NCBI GenBank assembly: GCA_964613235.1
Contig: CAZTGM010000027.1
Coordinates: 1 to 23,666, forward strand
From: J005 sp964613235
GTDB taxonomy: Bacteria; Pseudomonadota; Zetaproteobacteria; Mariprofundales; Mariprofundaceae
Reading direction: 5' to 3'
Length of the DNA stretch: 23,666 nt
This document shows positions 8,965 to 17,589 of the stretch, piece after piece. The notes beneath the pieces were generated by a model, which did not search any database, was not told the origin of the DNA, and saw nothing but the letters and a program-made list of their open reading frames with translations. The position numbers and the translations under genes are program-made. How positions within the stretch are numbered: position 1 is the first letter of the stretch; the number at the start of each line of letters is the position of its first letter.

Positions 8965-9016
8965 GGCGGCATGGTGGCTTGTCCCGGCATCAGCGGCAAG
9001 AGGGGGTTCGCATCGT

Positions 9017-10174
9017 ATGGCTGATCCGCGTGTTGTGATTATCGGTGGCGGTATCATTGGTTCCCTTACCGGCTGGCGGTTGGCACAGCAGGGTGCGCAG
9101 GTAACGATTCTGGAAAAGGGCGTACTGGGGCGCGAGGCTTCCTGGGCTGGTGCTGGCATTCTGTGCCCGATTCACCCCTGGTTATATCCGGATCGCTTCA
9201 GTGAGCTGGTTAATGAGAGTTTGGCCATGTTTCCTGCATTGCAGCAGGAATTGCGCGAGCATACTGATATGGATGTGCAGTGGCGACGCTGTGGTCTGCT
9301 GATTCCGGAATTTCCCTGGGATGAACATCATCATCGGGAGGCCGCATTGCGCTGGTCGGCGCGTTTCGGCTGGCAGGTTGAATCGCTGGATGCACAGGCC
9401 GTGCGTGTACATGAACCTGCCCTGGCAGATAATGTCAGCAGTGGTCTGTTATGGCCGGATGTGGCCCAGGTGCGCAATCCACGTCTGTTGCAGGCCGTGC
9501 GCAAAGTGTTGCAGCAAAGTGGTATCGCGATTGTGGAGCAGGCGGAAGTGGTATCGCTGGATATGCAACAACAGCGGGTGTGTGGTGCAGTCACAGCTGA
9601 CGGACGTTGTTTTGCTGCTGATATGGTATTGTTGGCTGCCGGTAGCTGGAGTGGTGCGCTGGCTGAGCAGATGGGGCTTTGCTTGTCTGTGGAGCCGGTG
9701 AAAGGGCAAATTGTATTGCTTAAGGGTGAGCCGGGTGTGATGCGGCATATTATCAAGCATGACGATGCCTATTTTGTGCCCCGGCAGGATGGACGCATTC
9801 TGGTTGGAGCAAGTATGGAACGCGTCGGTTTTGTACCGGGCACAACCGAAGAGGTGGTACAGTCGCTGCTGCAGGCCATGCGGCGTATTGCCCCCGGCCT
9901 GCAGCATTGCGATATTGAACGTTCATGGATGGGCTTTCGTCCCGGAAGTCCGGATGGATTGCCATATCTCGGGCCTGTTGCAGCCATGCCCGGCCTGTGG
10001 GTGGCATCAGGGCATTATCGCAATGGTGTGGCGCTGGCGCCTGTTACGGCACATCTTATGAGTCGCTGGATGTTGGGACAGGTGCCGGATGAAGATATGT
10101 GGCCTTTCCGTGTTGAGCGTATGGCGGCGCAGGATGCGCAGGTTGGTTTTCCTGTAGCTCGGAGAGCCGGCTAA
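9017..10174 (+). CDS. thiO: ThiO-type glycine oxidase (FAD-dependent)
   Basis: A 385-residue member of the D-amino-acid oxidase/glycine oxidase family. It starts with the FAD motif VVIIGGGIIGS (Gly10-Gly15), then GREASWAGAGILCP, which is typical of ThiO, and ends with GHYRNGVALAPVTAHL, the conserved C-terminal FAD-contact region. ThiO oxidises glycine to dehydroglycine (iminoacetate) for the thiazole half of thiamine in aerobes. No thiS or thiG is adjacent. The ATG at 9017 has an AGGGGG ribosome site 10 bases upstream; the frame also continues upstream, but that would overlap hpnC. The gene is divergent from hpnC with only about 52 bp between starts. Another amino-acid oxidase of the same family cannot be fully excluded. 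Confidence 0.87.
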   Translation: MADPRVVIIGGGIIGSLTGWRLAQQGAQVTILEKGVLGREASWAGAGILCPIHPWLYPDRFSELVNESLAMFPALQQELREHTDMDVQWRRCGLLIPEFPWDEHHHREAALRWSARFGWQVESLDAQAVRVHEPALADNVSSGLLWPDVAQVRNPRLLQAVRKVLQQSGIAIVEQAEVVSLDMQQQRVCGAVTADGRCFAADMVLLAAGSWSGALAEQMGLCLSVEPVKGQIVLLKGEPGVMRHIIKHDDAYFVPRQDGRILVGASMERVGFVPGTTEEVVQSLLQAMRRIAPGLQHCDIERSWMGFRPGSPDGLPYLGPVAAMPGLWVASGHYRNGVALAPVTAHLMSRWMLGQVPDEDMWPFRVERMAAQDAQVGFPVARRAG

Positions 10175-10233
10175 CGCCTGGCAGGTATGCTGGCGCTTTC
10201 ACCCTTTGCGGGTGCACGCTACACTTCGCGATG

Positions 10234-10260
10234 ACGGGCAGCCTGCGTGGTGCCCGTTTT
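10234..10260 (+). terminator. Possible rho-independent terminator after thiO
   Basis: A perfect 7-bp stem, ACGGGCA (10234-10240) with TGCCCGT (10251-10257), closes a 10-base loop and runs into a short T tract (TTTT then CTGT). It lies 60 bases past the thiO stop and about 130 bases before carB. The T tract is short, so termination may be partial. Confidence 0.45.
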
Positions 10261-10346
10261 CTGTGCTGTCGATAGTGCAGCGTGAAGCCGCATCTGCGGA
10301 CACTTTGTGTGTCTGTAACGATGTGTTGAGAGTTCAATGGCATGGG

Positions 10347-10380
10347 CCGGTTGCAAACCGGGACCGCCTGAAAACCGGGA
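10347..10380 (+). promoter_or_regulatory. Hairpin and short direct repeat in the carB leader
   Basis: Just upstream of carB, CCGGTT (10347-10352) and AACCGG (10356-10361) can form a 6-bp hairpin with a 3-base loop. The right arm is part of AAACCGGGA (10355-10363), repeated exactly at 10372-10380, 17 bases on. The second copy includes the GGGAG that probably serves as the carB ribosome site, so the structure could affect translation. Function is inferred only. Confidence 0.3.
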
Positions 10381-10390
10381 GTAAAAGGTT

Positions 10391-13300
10391 ATGCCGCGAC
10401 GTACCGATATTCAGTCCATTATGATTCTGGGGGCAGGGCCGATCATTATTGGACAGGCCTGTGAATTCGATTACTCCGGTGTGCAGGCATGCAAGGCGCT
10501 GAAGGAAGAAGGTTACCGGGTGATTCTGGTGAATTCGAATCCGGCGACAATCATGACTGATCCCGAGTTTGCCGATGCGACCTATATCGAGCCGATTACC
10601 TGGCAGACCGTGGCCCGCATCATCGAAAAAGAGCGTCCCGATGCCATTCTGCCGACTATGGGCGGACAGACGGCATTGAATACGGCATTGTCGCTCAACA
10701 AGCATGGCATCCTGGAAAAATTCGGGGTGCAACTCATTGGCGCGCAGCCGGAGGCCATTGATATGGCTGAGGATCGCGAGCGTTTCAAGACGGCCATGGA
10801 TCGTATCGGTCTGGAAATGGCACGCGGCGGTTTTGCCCATTCCATGGCGGAGGCGCGGGCGCTGGCTGAGTCGATCGGTTATCCATTGATTATTCGGCCA
10901 TCGTTTACACTGGGCGGTTCCGGTGGAGGTATTGCCTACAACCCGGAGGAGTTCGAGCAGATTGCGCAGAGCGGTCTGGATGCCAGCCCGACCTGTGAAA
11001 TTCTGATCGAGGAATCGATTATCGGCTGGAAGGAATTCGAGATGGAGGTCATGCGCGACAAGCATGACAATTGCGTGATTATCTGTTCCATCGAAAATCT
11101 GGATCCGATGGGTGTACATACCGGCGATTCGATCACCGTGGCGCCGGCACAGACGCTGACCGACAAGGAATACCAGCGCATGCGCGACGCCTCGATTGCC
11201 TGCCTGCGCGAGATCGGTGTGGAAACAGGCGGTTCCAATGTGCAGTTCGCTGTTAATCCCAAAGACGGGCGTCTGATCGTCATTGAAATGAATCCGCGCG
11301 TGTCACGTTCTTCGGCGCTGGCTTCCAAGGCCACGGGCTTCCCGATTGCGAAAATCGCGGCCAAGCTGGCTGTGGGCCTCACGCTGGATGAGATTCGTAA
11401 CGATATTACCGGCGAAACATATGCCGCATTCGAGCCGACGATTGATTATGTTGTGACCAAGCTGCCGCGTTTTGCGTTCGAAAAATTCCCGGGTGCCGAT
11501 GCGCGTCTGACGACGCAGATGAAATCGGTGGGTGAAGTCATGGCCATCGGTCGTTCGTTCACCGAGAGCCTCGGCAAGGCCATGCGTGGCCTGGAAACCG
11601 GCACGCATGGTTTCGATTATGTGATTCCCGATCATGTTGATGCCGATGATTTTCTGCAGCAGCAACTGGCCGTGCCTGGAGCCGAACGTTTGTGGTGGGT
11701 GGCCGAGGCATTGCGTTACGGCTGGTCAGAAGCACGCGTATTCGATGTCACACATATCGATCCGTGGTTTTTACGCGAAATTGCTGCCGTCGTAGCGCTG
11801 GAGCAACGCTTGCAGGGAAGCCGCGTGGATGCGTTGACGGCAGATCAATGGCGCGAGGCCAAGCGCGAGGGATTGTCCGATATTCGCCTGGCACAACTGC
11901 TGGGCAGCGATGCGATGACTGTGGCAGCCACACGTCGCGCCGCAGGGGTTGCGCCGGTATTTAAGCGCGTGGATACCTGTGCGGCTGAATTTGAGGCACA
12001 TACGCCATATCTTTATTCGACCTATGAGGACGAATGCGAGGCGCAACCGACGGATAAACGCAAGATCATGGTGCTGGGTGGTGGCCCGAACCGTATCGGG
12101 CAGGGTATCGAGTTCGATTATTGCTGCGTACATGCGGCATTTGCCCTGTCGGAAGACGGTTTCGAAACGATTATGGTGAATTGCAATCCGGAAACGGTGT
12201 CCACCGATTATGATACATCCGATCGCCTGTATTTCGAGCCACTGACGTTTGAAGATGTCATGGCCATTGTCGACACGGAGAAGCCGGATGGTGTTATTGT
12301 TCAGTTCGGTGGGCAAACGCCATTGAAGCTGGCTGCCGACCTGGAGGCTGCCGGTGTTCCGATTATCGGCACAAGCCCGGACATGATCGATCTGGCGGAA
12401 GATCGTGAGCGTTTTCAGCAACTGTTGCAAAAACTGGGGCTGCGTCAGCCGGAGAACGGTACGGCACGCTCGGTGGATGAGGCACTGGCCGTGGCCGACC
12501 GCATCGGCTATCCGGTGGTCGTGCGTCCATCCTATGTTCTGGGCGGACGAGCCATGCAGATTGTGCACGACAGGGCCGGTTTGTTGAAATACATGAATGA
12601 GGCGGTCTCGGTCAGTCCGGACCATCCAGTGTTGCTGGATCGTTTCCTTAACTGCGCCATTGAGATGGATGTGGATGCCCTGGCCGATGGCGAACGTGTG
12701 GTTATCGGCGGTATCATGGAACATATCGAGGAGGCGGGCGTACATTCGGGTGATTCTTCCTGCTGCCTGCCGCCGCATTCGATTGCACAGCCGGTGATTG
12801 ACGAAGTGGCGCGGCAAACCGAGGCGCTGGGGCTGGCACTCAATGTGCGCGGTCTGCTGAATATCCAGTTTGCCATTCAGGGCGAAACGATTTATGTGCT
12901 GGAAGTCAATCCGCGTGCTTCGCGCACGGTGCCGTTCGTGTCCAAGGCGACCGGTTATCCGCTGGCGAAAATCGCCGCGCGTATCATGGCCGGTCAGAGC
13001 CTGGCAGAACAGGGCATTGAGACGATCGAGCAGCCGAAACACTACCGTGCCGTGAAGGAGGCGGTATTCCCGTTCGTCAAATTCCGTGGTGTCGATCCGT
13101 TACTGTCGCCGGAAATGAAATCGACAGGTGAGGTTATGGGTATAGCCGCAGAGTTTGCGCCGGCTTTTTACAAGGCGCAGCTGGCAGCTGGTCAGAAACT
13201 GCCGGTGTGCGGTACGGTATTTATCTCGGTGCGTGATGTGGACAAGACGGCGGCGGTGAAATTGGGTAAAACGCTGCAGCAGGCAGGCTTCCGTATCCTG

Positions 13301-13612
13301 GCAACGGGCGGTACGCATGCCGCATTGTGTGCCGGTGGCGTTGAGGCCGAAGCCGTGGCCAAGGTGAATGAAGGGGTTCGCCCGCATATTGTCGACCGCT
13401 TATTGTCCGGCGATGTGGATTTTATCGTCAATACGACCGAAGGCGCGAAGGCCATTGCCGATTCCAAGTCGATTCGTCAGGCCGCCCTGGATCAAGGCAT
13501 CGCTTATTTTACGACTATGGCCGGCGGGTTGGCGGCAGCCGATGCCATTGTACGCGCAGAGGCCGCTGTCGATGTGGCCAGTATTCAATCATATCATGAG
13601 GTAGGGCAATAA
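10391..13612 (+). CDS. carB: CarB, carbamoyl-phosphate synthase large subunit
   Basis: CarB makes carbamoyl phosphate from bicarbonate, two ATP and ammonia delivered by CarA, feeding pyrimidine and arginine synthesis. At 1073 residues it equals the E. coli length. The two homologous ATP-grasp halves are complete: the first has GAGPIIIGQACEFDYSG near residue 15, TLGGSGGGIAYN and EMNPRVSRSSALASKATG; the second has GGGPNRIGQGIEFDYC, YVLGGRAMQIV and EVNPRASRTVPFVSKATG. The C-terminal allosteric MGS-like domain (about residues 940-1073) has ILATGGTHAAL and NTTEGAKAIADS. The usual partner carA is not upstream, where thiO lies instead. The stop overlaps the greA start (TAATG), so carB and greA are coupled. 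Confidence 0.97.
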   Translation: MPRRTDIQSIMILGAGPIIIGQACEFDYSGVQACKALKEEGYRVILVNSNPATIMTDPEFADATYIEPITWQTVARIIEKERPDAILPTMGGQTALNTALSLNKHGILEKFGVQLIGAQPEAIDMAEDRERFKTAMDRIGLEMARGGFAHSMAEARALAESIGYPLIIRPSFTLGGSGGGIAYNPEEFEQIAQSGLDASPTCEILIEESIIGWKEFEMEVMRDKHDNCVIICSIENLDPMGVHTGDSITVAPAQTLTDKEYQRMRDASIACLREIGVETGGSNVQFAVNPKDGRLIVIEMNPRVSRSSALASKATGFPIAKIAAKLAVGLTLDEIRNDITGETYAAFEPTIDYVVTKLPRFAFEKFPGADARLTTQMKSVGEVMAIGRSFTESLGKAMRGLETGTHGFDYVIPDHVDADDFLQQQLAVPGAERLWWVAEALRYGWSEARVFDVTHIDPWFLREIAAVVALEQRLQGSRVDALTADQWREAKREGLSDIRLAQLLGSDAMTVAATRRAAGVAPVFKRVDTCAAEFEAHTPYLYSTYEDECEAQPTDKRKIMVLGGGPNRIGQGIEFDYCCVHAAFALSEDGFETIMVNCNPETVSTDYDTSDRLYFEPLTFEDVMAIVDTEKPDGVIVQFGGQTPLKLAADLEAAGVPIIGTSPDMIDLAEDRERFQQLLQKLGLRQPENGTARSVDEALAVADRIGYPVVVRPSYVLGGRAMQIVHDRAGLLKYMNEAVSVSPDHPVLLDRFLNCAIEMDVDALADGERVVIGGIMEHIEEAGVHSGDSSCCLPPHSIAQPVIDEVARQTEALGLALNVRGLLNIQFAIQGETIYVLEVNPRASRTVPFVSKATGYPLAKIAARIMAGQSLAEQGIETIEQPKHYRAVKEAVFPFVKFRGVDPLLSPEMKSTGEVMGIAAEFAPAFYKAQLAAGQKLPVCGTVFISVRDVDKTAAVKLGKTLQQAGFRILATGGTHAALCAGGVEAEAVAKVNEGVRPHIVDRLLSGDVDFIVNTTEGAKAIADSKSIRQAALDQGIAYFTTMAGGLAAADAIVRAEAAVDVASIQSYHEVGQ

Positions 13613-14085
13613 TGGAACGAGTGCCGATGACAAAAAACGGGGCGGAAGCGCTGCGCAGGGAAGTGGAGTATCTGAAAGGCGAGAAGCGCCATCAGATTAT
13701 TGCTGCCATCGAAGAAGCCCGTGCGCATGGGGATCTTTCCGAGAATGCGGAGTATCATGCAGCCAAGGATGAGCAGGGCATGAACGAGGCACGTATTACG
13801 GATCTGGAAGATCGCCTGGCTCGGGCACATATCATTGATCCGGCAACGATCGATACGGATCGTATCGTTTTCGGTGCGACGGTATCACTCATCGATCTGG
13901 ATTCGGGTACGGAAGTTGTTTATCAGATCGTCGGTATCGACGAGGCCGATATCGAGGCTGGCAAGGTTTCGATCACCTCGCCGATTGCACGTGCGCTGAT
14001 TGGCAAGGAAGAGGGTGATATCGCTGTTGTGCAGGCGCCGAACGGTGAACGCGAATATGAAATCCAGTCGATTGAGTATATCTAG
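13612..14085 (+). CDS. greA: GreA, transcript cleavage/elongation factor
   Basis: GreA enters the secondary channel of RNA polymerase and stimulates cleavage of backtracked RNA. The 157-residue protein shows the canonical start MERVPMTKNGAEALRREVE, an N-terminal antiparallel coiled coil to about residue 75 containing the tip acidic motif DLSENAEYHAAKDEQ, and the FKBP-like C-terminal domain (FGATVSLIDLDSG, SITSPIARALIGKEEGD). Its ATG shares a base with the carB stop. The carB-greA order occurs in several proteobacterial groups. Confidence 0.97.
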   Translation: MERVPMTKNGAEALRREVEYLKGEKRHQIIAAIEEARAHGDLSENAEYHAAKDEQGMNEARITDLEDRLARAHIIDPATIDTDRIVFGATVSLIDLDSGTEVVYQIVGIDEADIEAGKVSITSPIARALIGKEEGDIAVVQAPNGEREYEIQSIEYI

Positions 14086-14097
14086 GGTGGATTGCTG

Positions 14098-14577
14098 ATG
14101 GCCATGCGAGCCGAATGCCTGCGTATAGGCGCGATGCGCCTGTGCCTGGCCCTGATGCTGGGGCTGCTAGTGGTGTCCGGCTATGTTGTTGCGCCGCAAC
14201 TGTTTGCGCATGCGGACAGTCACGCTATGGCAGGCATGCTTGCCGGACATATTTTCCATCTGGCCAATAGCGGAGTACTGATTCTCGGTGTGGCTTTGCT
14301 GACATTCTGGTTGCGCGTCGGTCAGAAAAGTCGTGTGCGCTGGGGCTTGCTGACAGGGCTACTGTTGCTGGTGGCCGCCAATGAATTCGCTGTTGCGCCC
14401 TGGATCGCAGCATTGAAAACAGAGGCAGGGTCCATAACACAACTGGCTGCCGATGATCCGTTGCGTGCCCGGTTCGGTATGTGGCACGGCATTAGCGCCA
14501 TCATTCATCTGCTGGCTTCCTTATTGGCCACATTGCTGGTGGCCCTGGGGGCGGGGGGAGCATGCAAGCCATCCTAG
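14098..14577 (+). CDS. Four-helix membrane protein, DUF4149-like
   Basis: A 159-residue integral membrane protein of unknown function. Four hydrophobic segments lie at about residues 13-35, 50-73, 82-105 and 131-152. The N-terminal GYVVAPQLFAHADSHAMAGMLAGHIFHLAN and the MWHGISAIIHLLASL near the end resemble the DUF4149 family, often encoded beside greA. The frame begins at TTG 14092, but ATG 14098 has an AGGGTGG ribosome site 7 bases upstream and is preferred. It starts 12 bases after greA and overlaps the next gene by 16 bases, so it belongs to the same transcript. Function cannot be inferred. Confidence 0.8.
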   Translation: MAMRAECLRIGAMRLCLALMLGLLVVSGYVVAPQLFAHADSHAMAGMLAGHIFHLANSGVLILGVALLTFWLRVGQKSRVRWGLLTGLLLLVAANEFAVAPWIAALKTEAGSITQLAADDPLRARFGMWHGISAIIHLLASLLATLLVALGAGGACKPS

Positions 14578-15638
14578 ATTGGCTGAAGGCGCGGATGGAG
14601 CGCGATGCGCAGCTGACGATGATGTTGTTCTCACTGCTGGGGATTCTCATTGTGCTGTTGCTGTTCGGCAAGATGCTGGCGCCATTATTGCTGGCGATTG
14701 CGCTGGCGTATGTGCTCGATGGCGTGGTTAGTCTTCTGGAGCGTTGCCGTATGCCCCATTTACTGGCCATTGCCATTACCATTTTCGGTGCGCTGTTGAT
14801 TGGCATTTTTGCCATGCTGGCCATTATTCCTCTGTTGGCCGCGCAGATTGGCAGGCTGGTGTCCAATGCCCCGTCCTATGTGCAGGCGATTCGTGATTCC
14901 GTGCACCAGTTACAACTGAATTATGCCGACTGGATTAATTCCCAGTATCTGCAGGATACCATGGCAGCTATGGTCACGAAGCTGCAGGAATGGGGTGGAG
15001 CCTTGCTGTCGTTTTCGATTTCGTCGATTCCGGGCATGATCACGTTGCTGGTGTATGCTGTGCTGGTGCCTGTGCTGGTGTTTTTTCTGCTCAAGGACAA
15101 GCAGCAAATCATGGCATGGAGCCAGCAGTTTTTGCCGCGAGAACGCTCGCTGCTCAATCGCGTGTGGCATGAGCTGGATGCCCAGATTGGCAACTATATC
15201 CGTGGCAAATTCTGGGAAGCCTTTCTTGTCGGCGTGGCTATGTGGGGTGTTTATGCATTGATGGGCCATGATTATGCCCTGTTGCTGGGCGTATTGACCG
15301 GTCTGTCGGTATGGATTCCCTTCGTAGGTGCGGCCGTGGTGACTATTCCGGTCGTATTGCTGTCATTTTTCCAGTGGGGCTGGAGCGATACGCTATTTTA
15401 CGGCATTCTCGGCTATGCGATCATTCAGACTATTGATGCGAACCTGGTCGTGCCGTGGCTGTTTTCGGAAATGGTCAACCTGCATCCGATTGCCATCATT
15501 GTGGCGGTACTGGTATTTGGCAATCTGCTGGGCATTCTCGGTGTCATCATTGCCATTCCGATGGCAGCGCTGGTGCAGAGCGTGTTGTCCATTATCATGG
15601 AGCGCAAGCGTTTGACAGGAGAGGAAAACAAAGCCTGA
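14562..15638 (+). CDS. AI-2E/PerM-family transporter
   Basis: A 358-residue polytopic membrane protein of the AI-2E transporter (PerM/TqsA) family. Two to three N-terminal helices (residues 20-100), a central periplasm- or cytoplasm-exposed amphipathic region (YVQAIRDSVHQLQLNYADW), then PGMITLLVYAVLVPVLVFFLLKDK, the family-typical WHELDAQIGNYIRGKF, and a C-terminal block with GVLTGLSVWIPFVGA and LHPIAIIVAVLVFGNLLGILGVIIAIPMAAL. Members have been linked to export of autoinducer-2, sodium-proton exchange or unknown cargo; substrate is not readable here. The gene overlaps the DUF4149 gene by 16 bases and has a G-rich ribosome site before its ATG. Confidence 0.9.
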   Translation: MQAILDWLKARMERDAQLTMMLFSLLGILIVLLLFGKMLAPLLLAIALAYVLDGVVSLLERCRMPHLLAIAITIFGALLIGIFAMLAIIPLLAAQIGRLVSNAPSYVQAIRDSVHQLQLNYADWINSQYLQDTMAAMVTKLQEWGGALLSFSISSIPGMITLLVYAVLVPVLVFFLLKDKQQIMAWSQQFLPRERSLLNRVWHELDAQIGNYIRGKFWEAFLVGVAMWGVYALMGHDYALLLGVLTGLSVWIPFVGAAVVTIPVVLLSFFQWGWSDTLFYGILGYAIIQTIDANLVVPWLFSEMVNLHPIAIIVAVLVFGNLLGILGVIIAIPMAALVQSVLSIIMERKRLTGEENKA

Positions 15639-15699
15639 GATTGACAGCTTGTCGGGGGATTTTATCCTGCACGCAGCCAATAAACGGGAAGGAATCAAT

Positions 15700-16377
15700 A
15701 TGACAAAGCAATCAGATTCGAATCAGCCTGATCCGGCGGAGCCGCAGATCAGCAAAACGGAAGTGGATGAGCTCCGACGCGATATGCGCTCGGCACAGGT
15801 TGCTGCCTGGGTGGAGAAGAACCGCAAGCAACTGGCCATGGGGCTGGGCGTGTTTGTGGTATTTTTGGTCGCCATCGGCTTCTGGCAGGAACACAGCCGG
15901 AGTCAGAGTGCTTCGGCAGCGACAGTGTATGAACAGGCTTTGCAACAGAAAAACAGCGAGCAGCGCCAGGCACTGTTGCATAAACTGATCGAGGATTTTC
16001 CTTCTTCCAGTTATGCGGCAATGGCAGAAATGGAACTGGTGGCACTGGATGAGGCGCATGCTGAACAGCATCTGCAGGCGCTGCTGAATCACAGCAAAAG
16101 CTCCGATATCTGGAAATGGCAGGCGCGACTGGATCTGGCCGAGCTGTATATTGCCAAAGGGAAGAAAGATCAGGCCGGGGCAATGCTCGGGGAACGGGTC
16201 GGCAAGGCTTATGAGCAACTGCGTCAGTATTATCTGGCCCTGCTGGCGGATGATGCAACACAGCGAGCCGAGCACTTGCAGCGCGCGCTGGATGCCGAAT
16301 CACACGATGATCAGTTGAAAAACAAGATTGAGCGATTGCTTGCCGAGGCCAGAGCATCGCAGGGAGCGGCATCCTGA
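15700..16377 (+). CDS. yfgM: YfgM-like tetratricopeptide membrane protein
   Basis: A 225-residue protein with a charged cytoplasmic tail, one membrane helix at about residues 45-62 (LAMGLGVFVVFLVAIGFW) and a helical periplasmic TPR-like domain (AATVYEQALQQKN..., repeated Ala/Glu/Leu pairs), matching YfgM (PF09976). In E. coli YfgM works with PpiD near the SecYEG translocon and influences periplasmic chaperone traffic. The frame reaches back to TTG 15649, but ATG 15700 follows an AAGGAA site by 8 bases and removes an atypical leader. The stop shares a base with the bamB start, preserving the common yfgM-bamB-der order. Confidence 0.9.
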   Translation: MTKQSDSNQPDPAEPQISKTEVDELRRDMRSAQVAAWVEKNRKQLAMGLGVFVVFLVAIGFWQEHSRSQSASAATVYEQALQQKNSEQRQALLHKLIEDFPSSSYAAMAEMELVALDEAHAEQHLQALLNHSKSSDIWKWQARLDLAELYIAKGKKDQAGAMLGERVGKAYEQLRQYYLALLADDATQRAEHLQRALDAESHDDQLKNKIERLLAEARASQGAAS

Positions 16378-17582
16378 TGCGCCTGCGCTTTGGCGGACTG
16401 CTGGGGCTACTGCTGTTATTATCTTCCTGTGCAACTGTCAGCCAGCTGTGGGAAGATGATACTGTAGCGGATGAAGCGCAGCAGGAGGCTGTTACCACGG
16501 CTGCGCAGACTGCGCCGGTTCAGCTTAGCAAAGGGGCACTGTCGGTAGACTGGCGGGTCGATGTGGATCAGCGCCGGCCGGCATCGCCAGCCGGGTTCAG
16601 TATTCCTGTCGTGGCACAGCGTGCCGGAGATACCGTGATTGTCATCGGATCCCAGGACAAGCGTGTCAGGATTTACAGCATGGAGGGTTCAGAGCTGGCA
16701 CGTATTGCCCTGCATGGCGCTTGTGAAGCAGGGGGGCTGCAACTGGAAAATGGTCTGGTGATTTTCGGTGATGTTGAAGGTTATCTCTATGCGCTGGACG
16801 TCAATTTGCAGAAAATTGTTTGGCAGATCCAGCTATCATCATTCATGCAGGGGCACCCGGTTGCAACCGAAGGCGGATTTCTGGTACAGACAACGGATAA
16901 TCGTTTGTATCATTTCAGTAATGATGGCAAAAAACGCTGGAGCTATACCGGTACGCTGGGTGGGCTGACCATGCGCGCCGGTGCTTCACCGGTAGTTGCC
17001 GGCGAACGTGTGTATGCCGTATTTAACAGTGGTGATGCTGTGGCCCTGCGTTTGGATAGCGGCGACATGATCTGGAAGCGGCAACTGGTACTGGATAATA
17101 ATGCCGTGGTGCTCAGTGAAATTCGCGTGCCGATTGCCGATCCGGTGATGCTGGCTGCGCCGAATACGTTTCAGGAAGATTTCCTGTTGATCGTACCGAT
17201 TTATCAGGGGCAGTTGCTGTTTTTATCACCGCAGGATGGCAGTGCCATTCATTCGCGTACGATTTCATTGAAATCGTCGCCGATCAGGATGGATAATGCC
17301 TTTTATGCGGCCGATGCGCATGGCGCGGTCTATGCACTGGATGTTGCGACAGGCCAGAGTCTGTGGAAACAGAAGATTTCCGAAGGCGAACTGGTCGGGC
17401 CGGTAGCCTTTGCCAATCGCCTGTGGGTGGCTGATGAGCAGGGGCATGTGTTTCGCTTGAATCAGTATGGTGAGGTCGAGGCCGATATCACGCTGCCGGG
17501 CCGTATTGATCGTGTACCGGTCGTGGTAAACGATGGCGTGCTCGTACGTACTTCGCTGGGCGTGCTTTATCACATCCACTGA
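16377..17582 (+). CDS. bamB: BamB, outer-membrane assembly lipoprotein (beta-propeller)
   Basis: BamB is the periplasmic lipoprotein of the BAM complex that folds outer-membrane beta-barrels. The 401-residue product begins with a lipoprotein signal; the lipobox LSSC puts the acylated residue at Cys18. The rest is a PQQ-like eight-bladed propeller with recurring Ala-Leu-Asp/W-K blade motifs: YLYALDVNLQKIVWQ, AVALRLDSGDMIWKRQ, GAVYALDVATGQSLWKQK, and a terminal blade returning to LGVLYHIH. It sits between yfgM and der in the classic order, sharing a base with yfgM. Confidence 0.94.
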   Translation: MRLRFGGLLGLLLLLSSCATVSQLWEDDTVADEAQQEAVTTAAQTAPVQLSKGALSVDWRVDVDQRRPASPAGFSIPVVAQRAGDTVIVIGSQDKRVRIYSMEGSELARIALHGACEAGGLQLENGLVIFGDVEGYLYALDVNLQKIVWQIQLSSFMQGHPVATEGGFLVQTTDNRLYHFSNDGKKRWSYTGTLGGLTMRAGASPVVAGERVYAVFNSGDAVALRLDSGDMIWKRQLVLDNNAVVLSEIRVPIADPVMLAAPNTFQEDFLLIVPIYQGQLLFLSPQDGSAIHSRTISLKSSPIRMDNAFYAADAHGAVYALDVATGQSLWKQKISEGELVGPVAFANRLWVADEQGHVFRLNQYGEVEADITLPGRIDRVPVVVNDGVLVRTSLGVLYHIH

Positions 17583-17589
17583 GTATTCC

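Noticed and set aside
8939..9016. Upstream extension of thiO
   Set aside because: It overlaps hpnC on the other strand; the FAD motif begins right after ATG 9017, which has its own ribosome site.
8965..9159. N-terminal extension of hpnC on the minus strand
   Set aside because: The open frame runs antisense through the start of thiO, is not HpnC-like, and better starts exist at 8964 and 8952.
10175..10390. tRNA or riboswitch between thiO and carB
   Set aside because: No cloverleaf, no TTC/anticodon arms and no recognised riboswitch core; only simple hairpins are visible.
10334..11119. 261-residue minus-strand frame over the start of carB
   Set aside because: Antisense shadow of carB with no recognisable motif or ribosome site.
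11771..13042. 423-residue minus-strand frame inside carB
   Set aside because: It is antisense to a clearly conserved carB, rich in His/Arg/Gln, and resembles no family; a shadow of codon bias.
15649..15699. TTG-started extension of yfgM
   Set aside because: ATG 15700 has a better ribosome site and the extension is not family-like.
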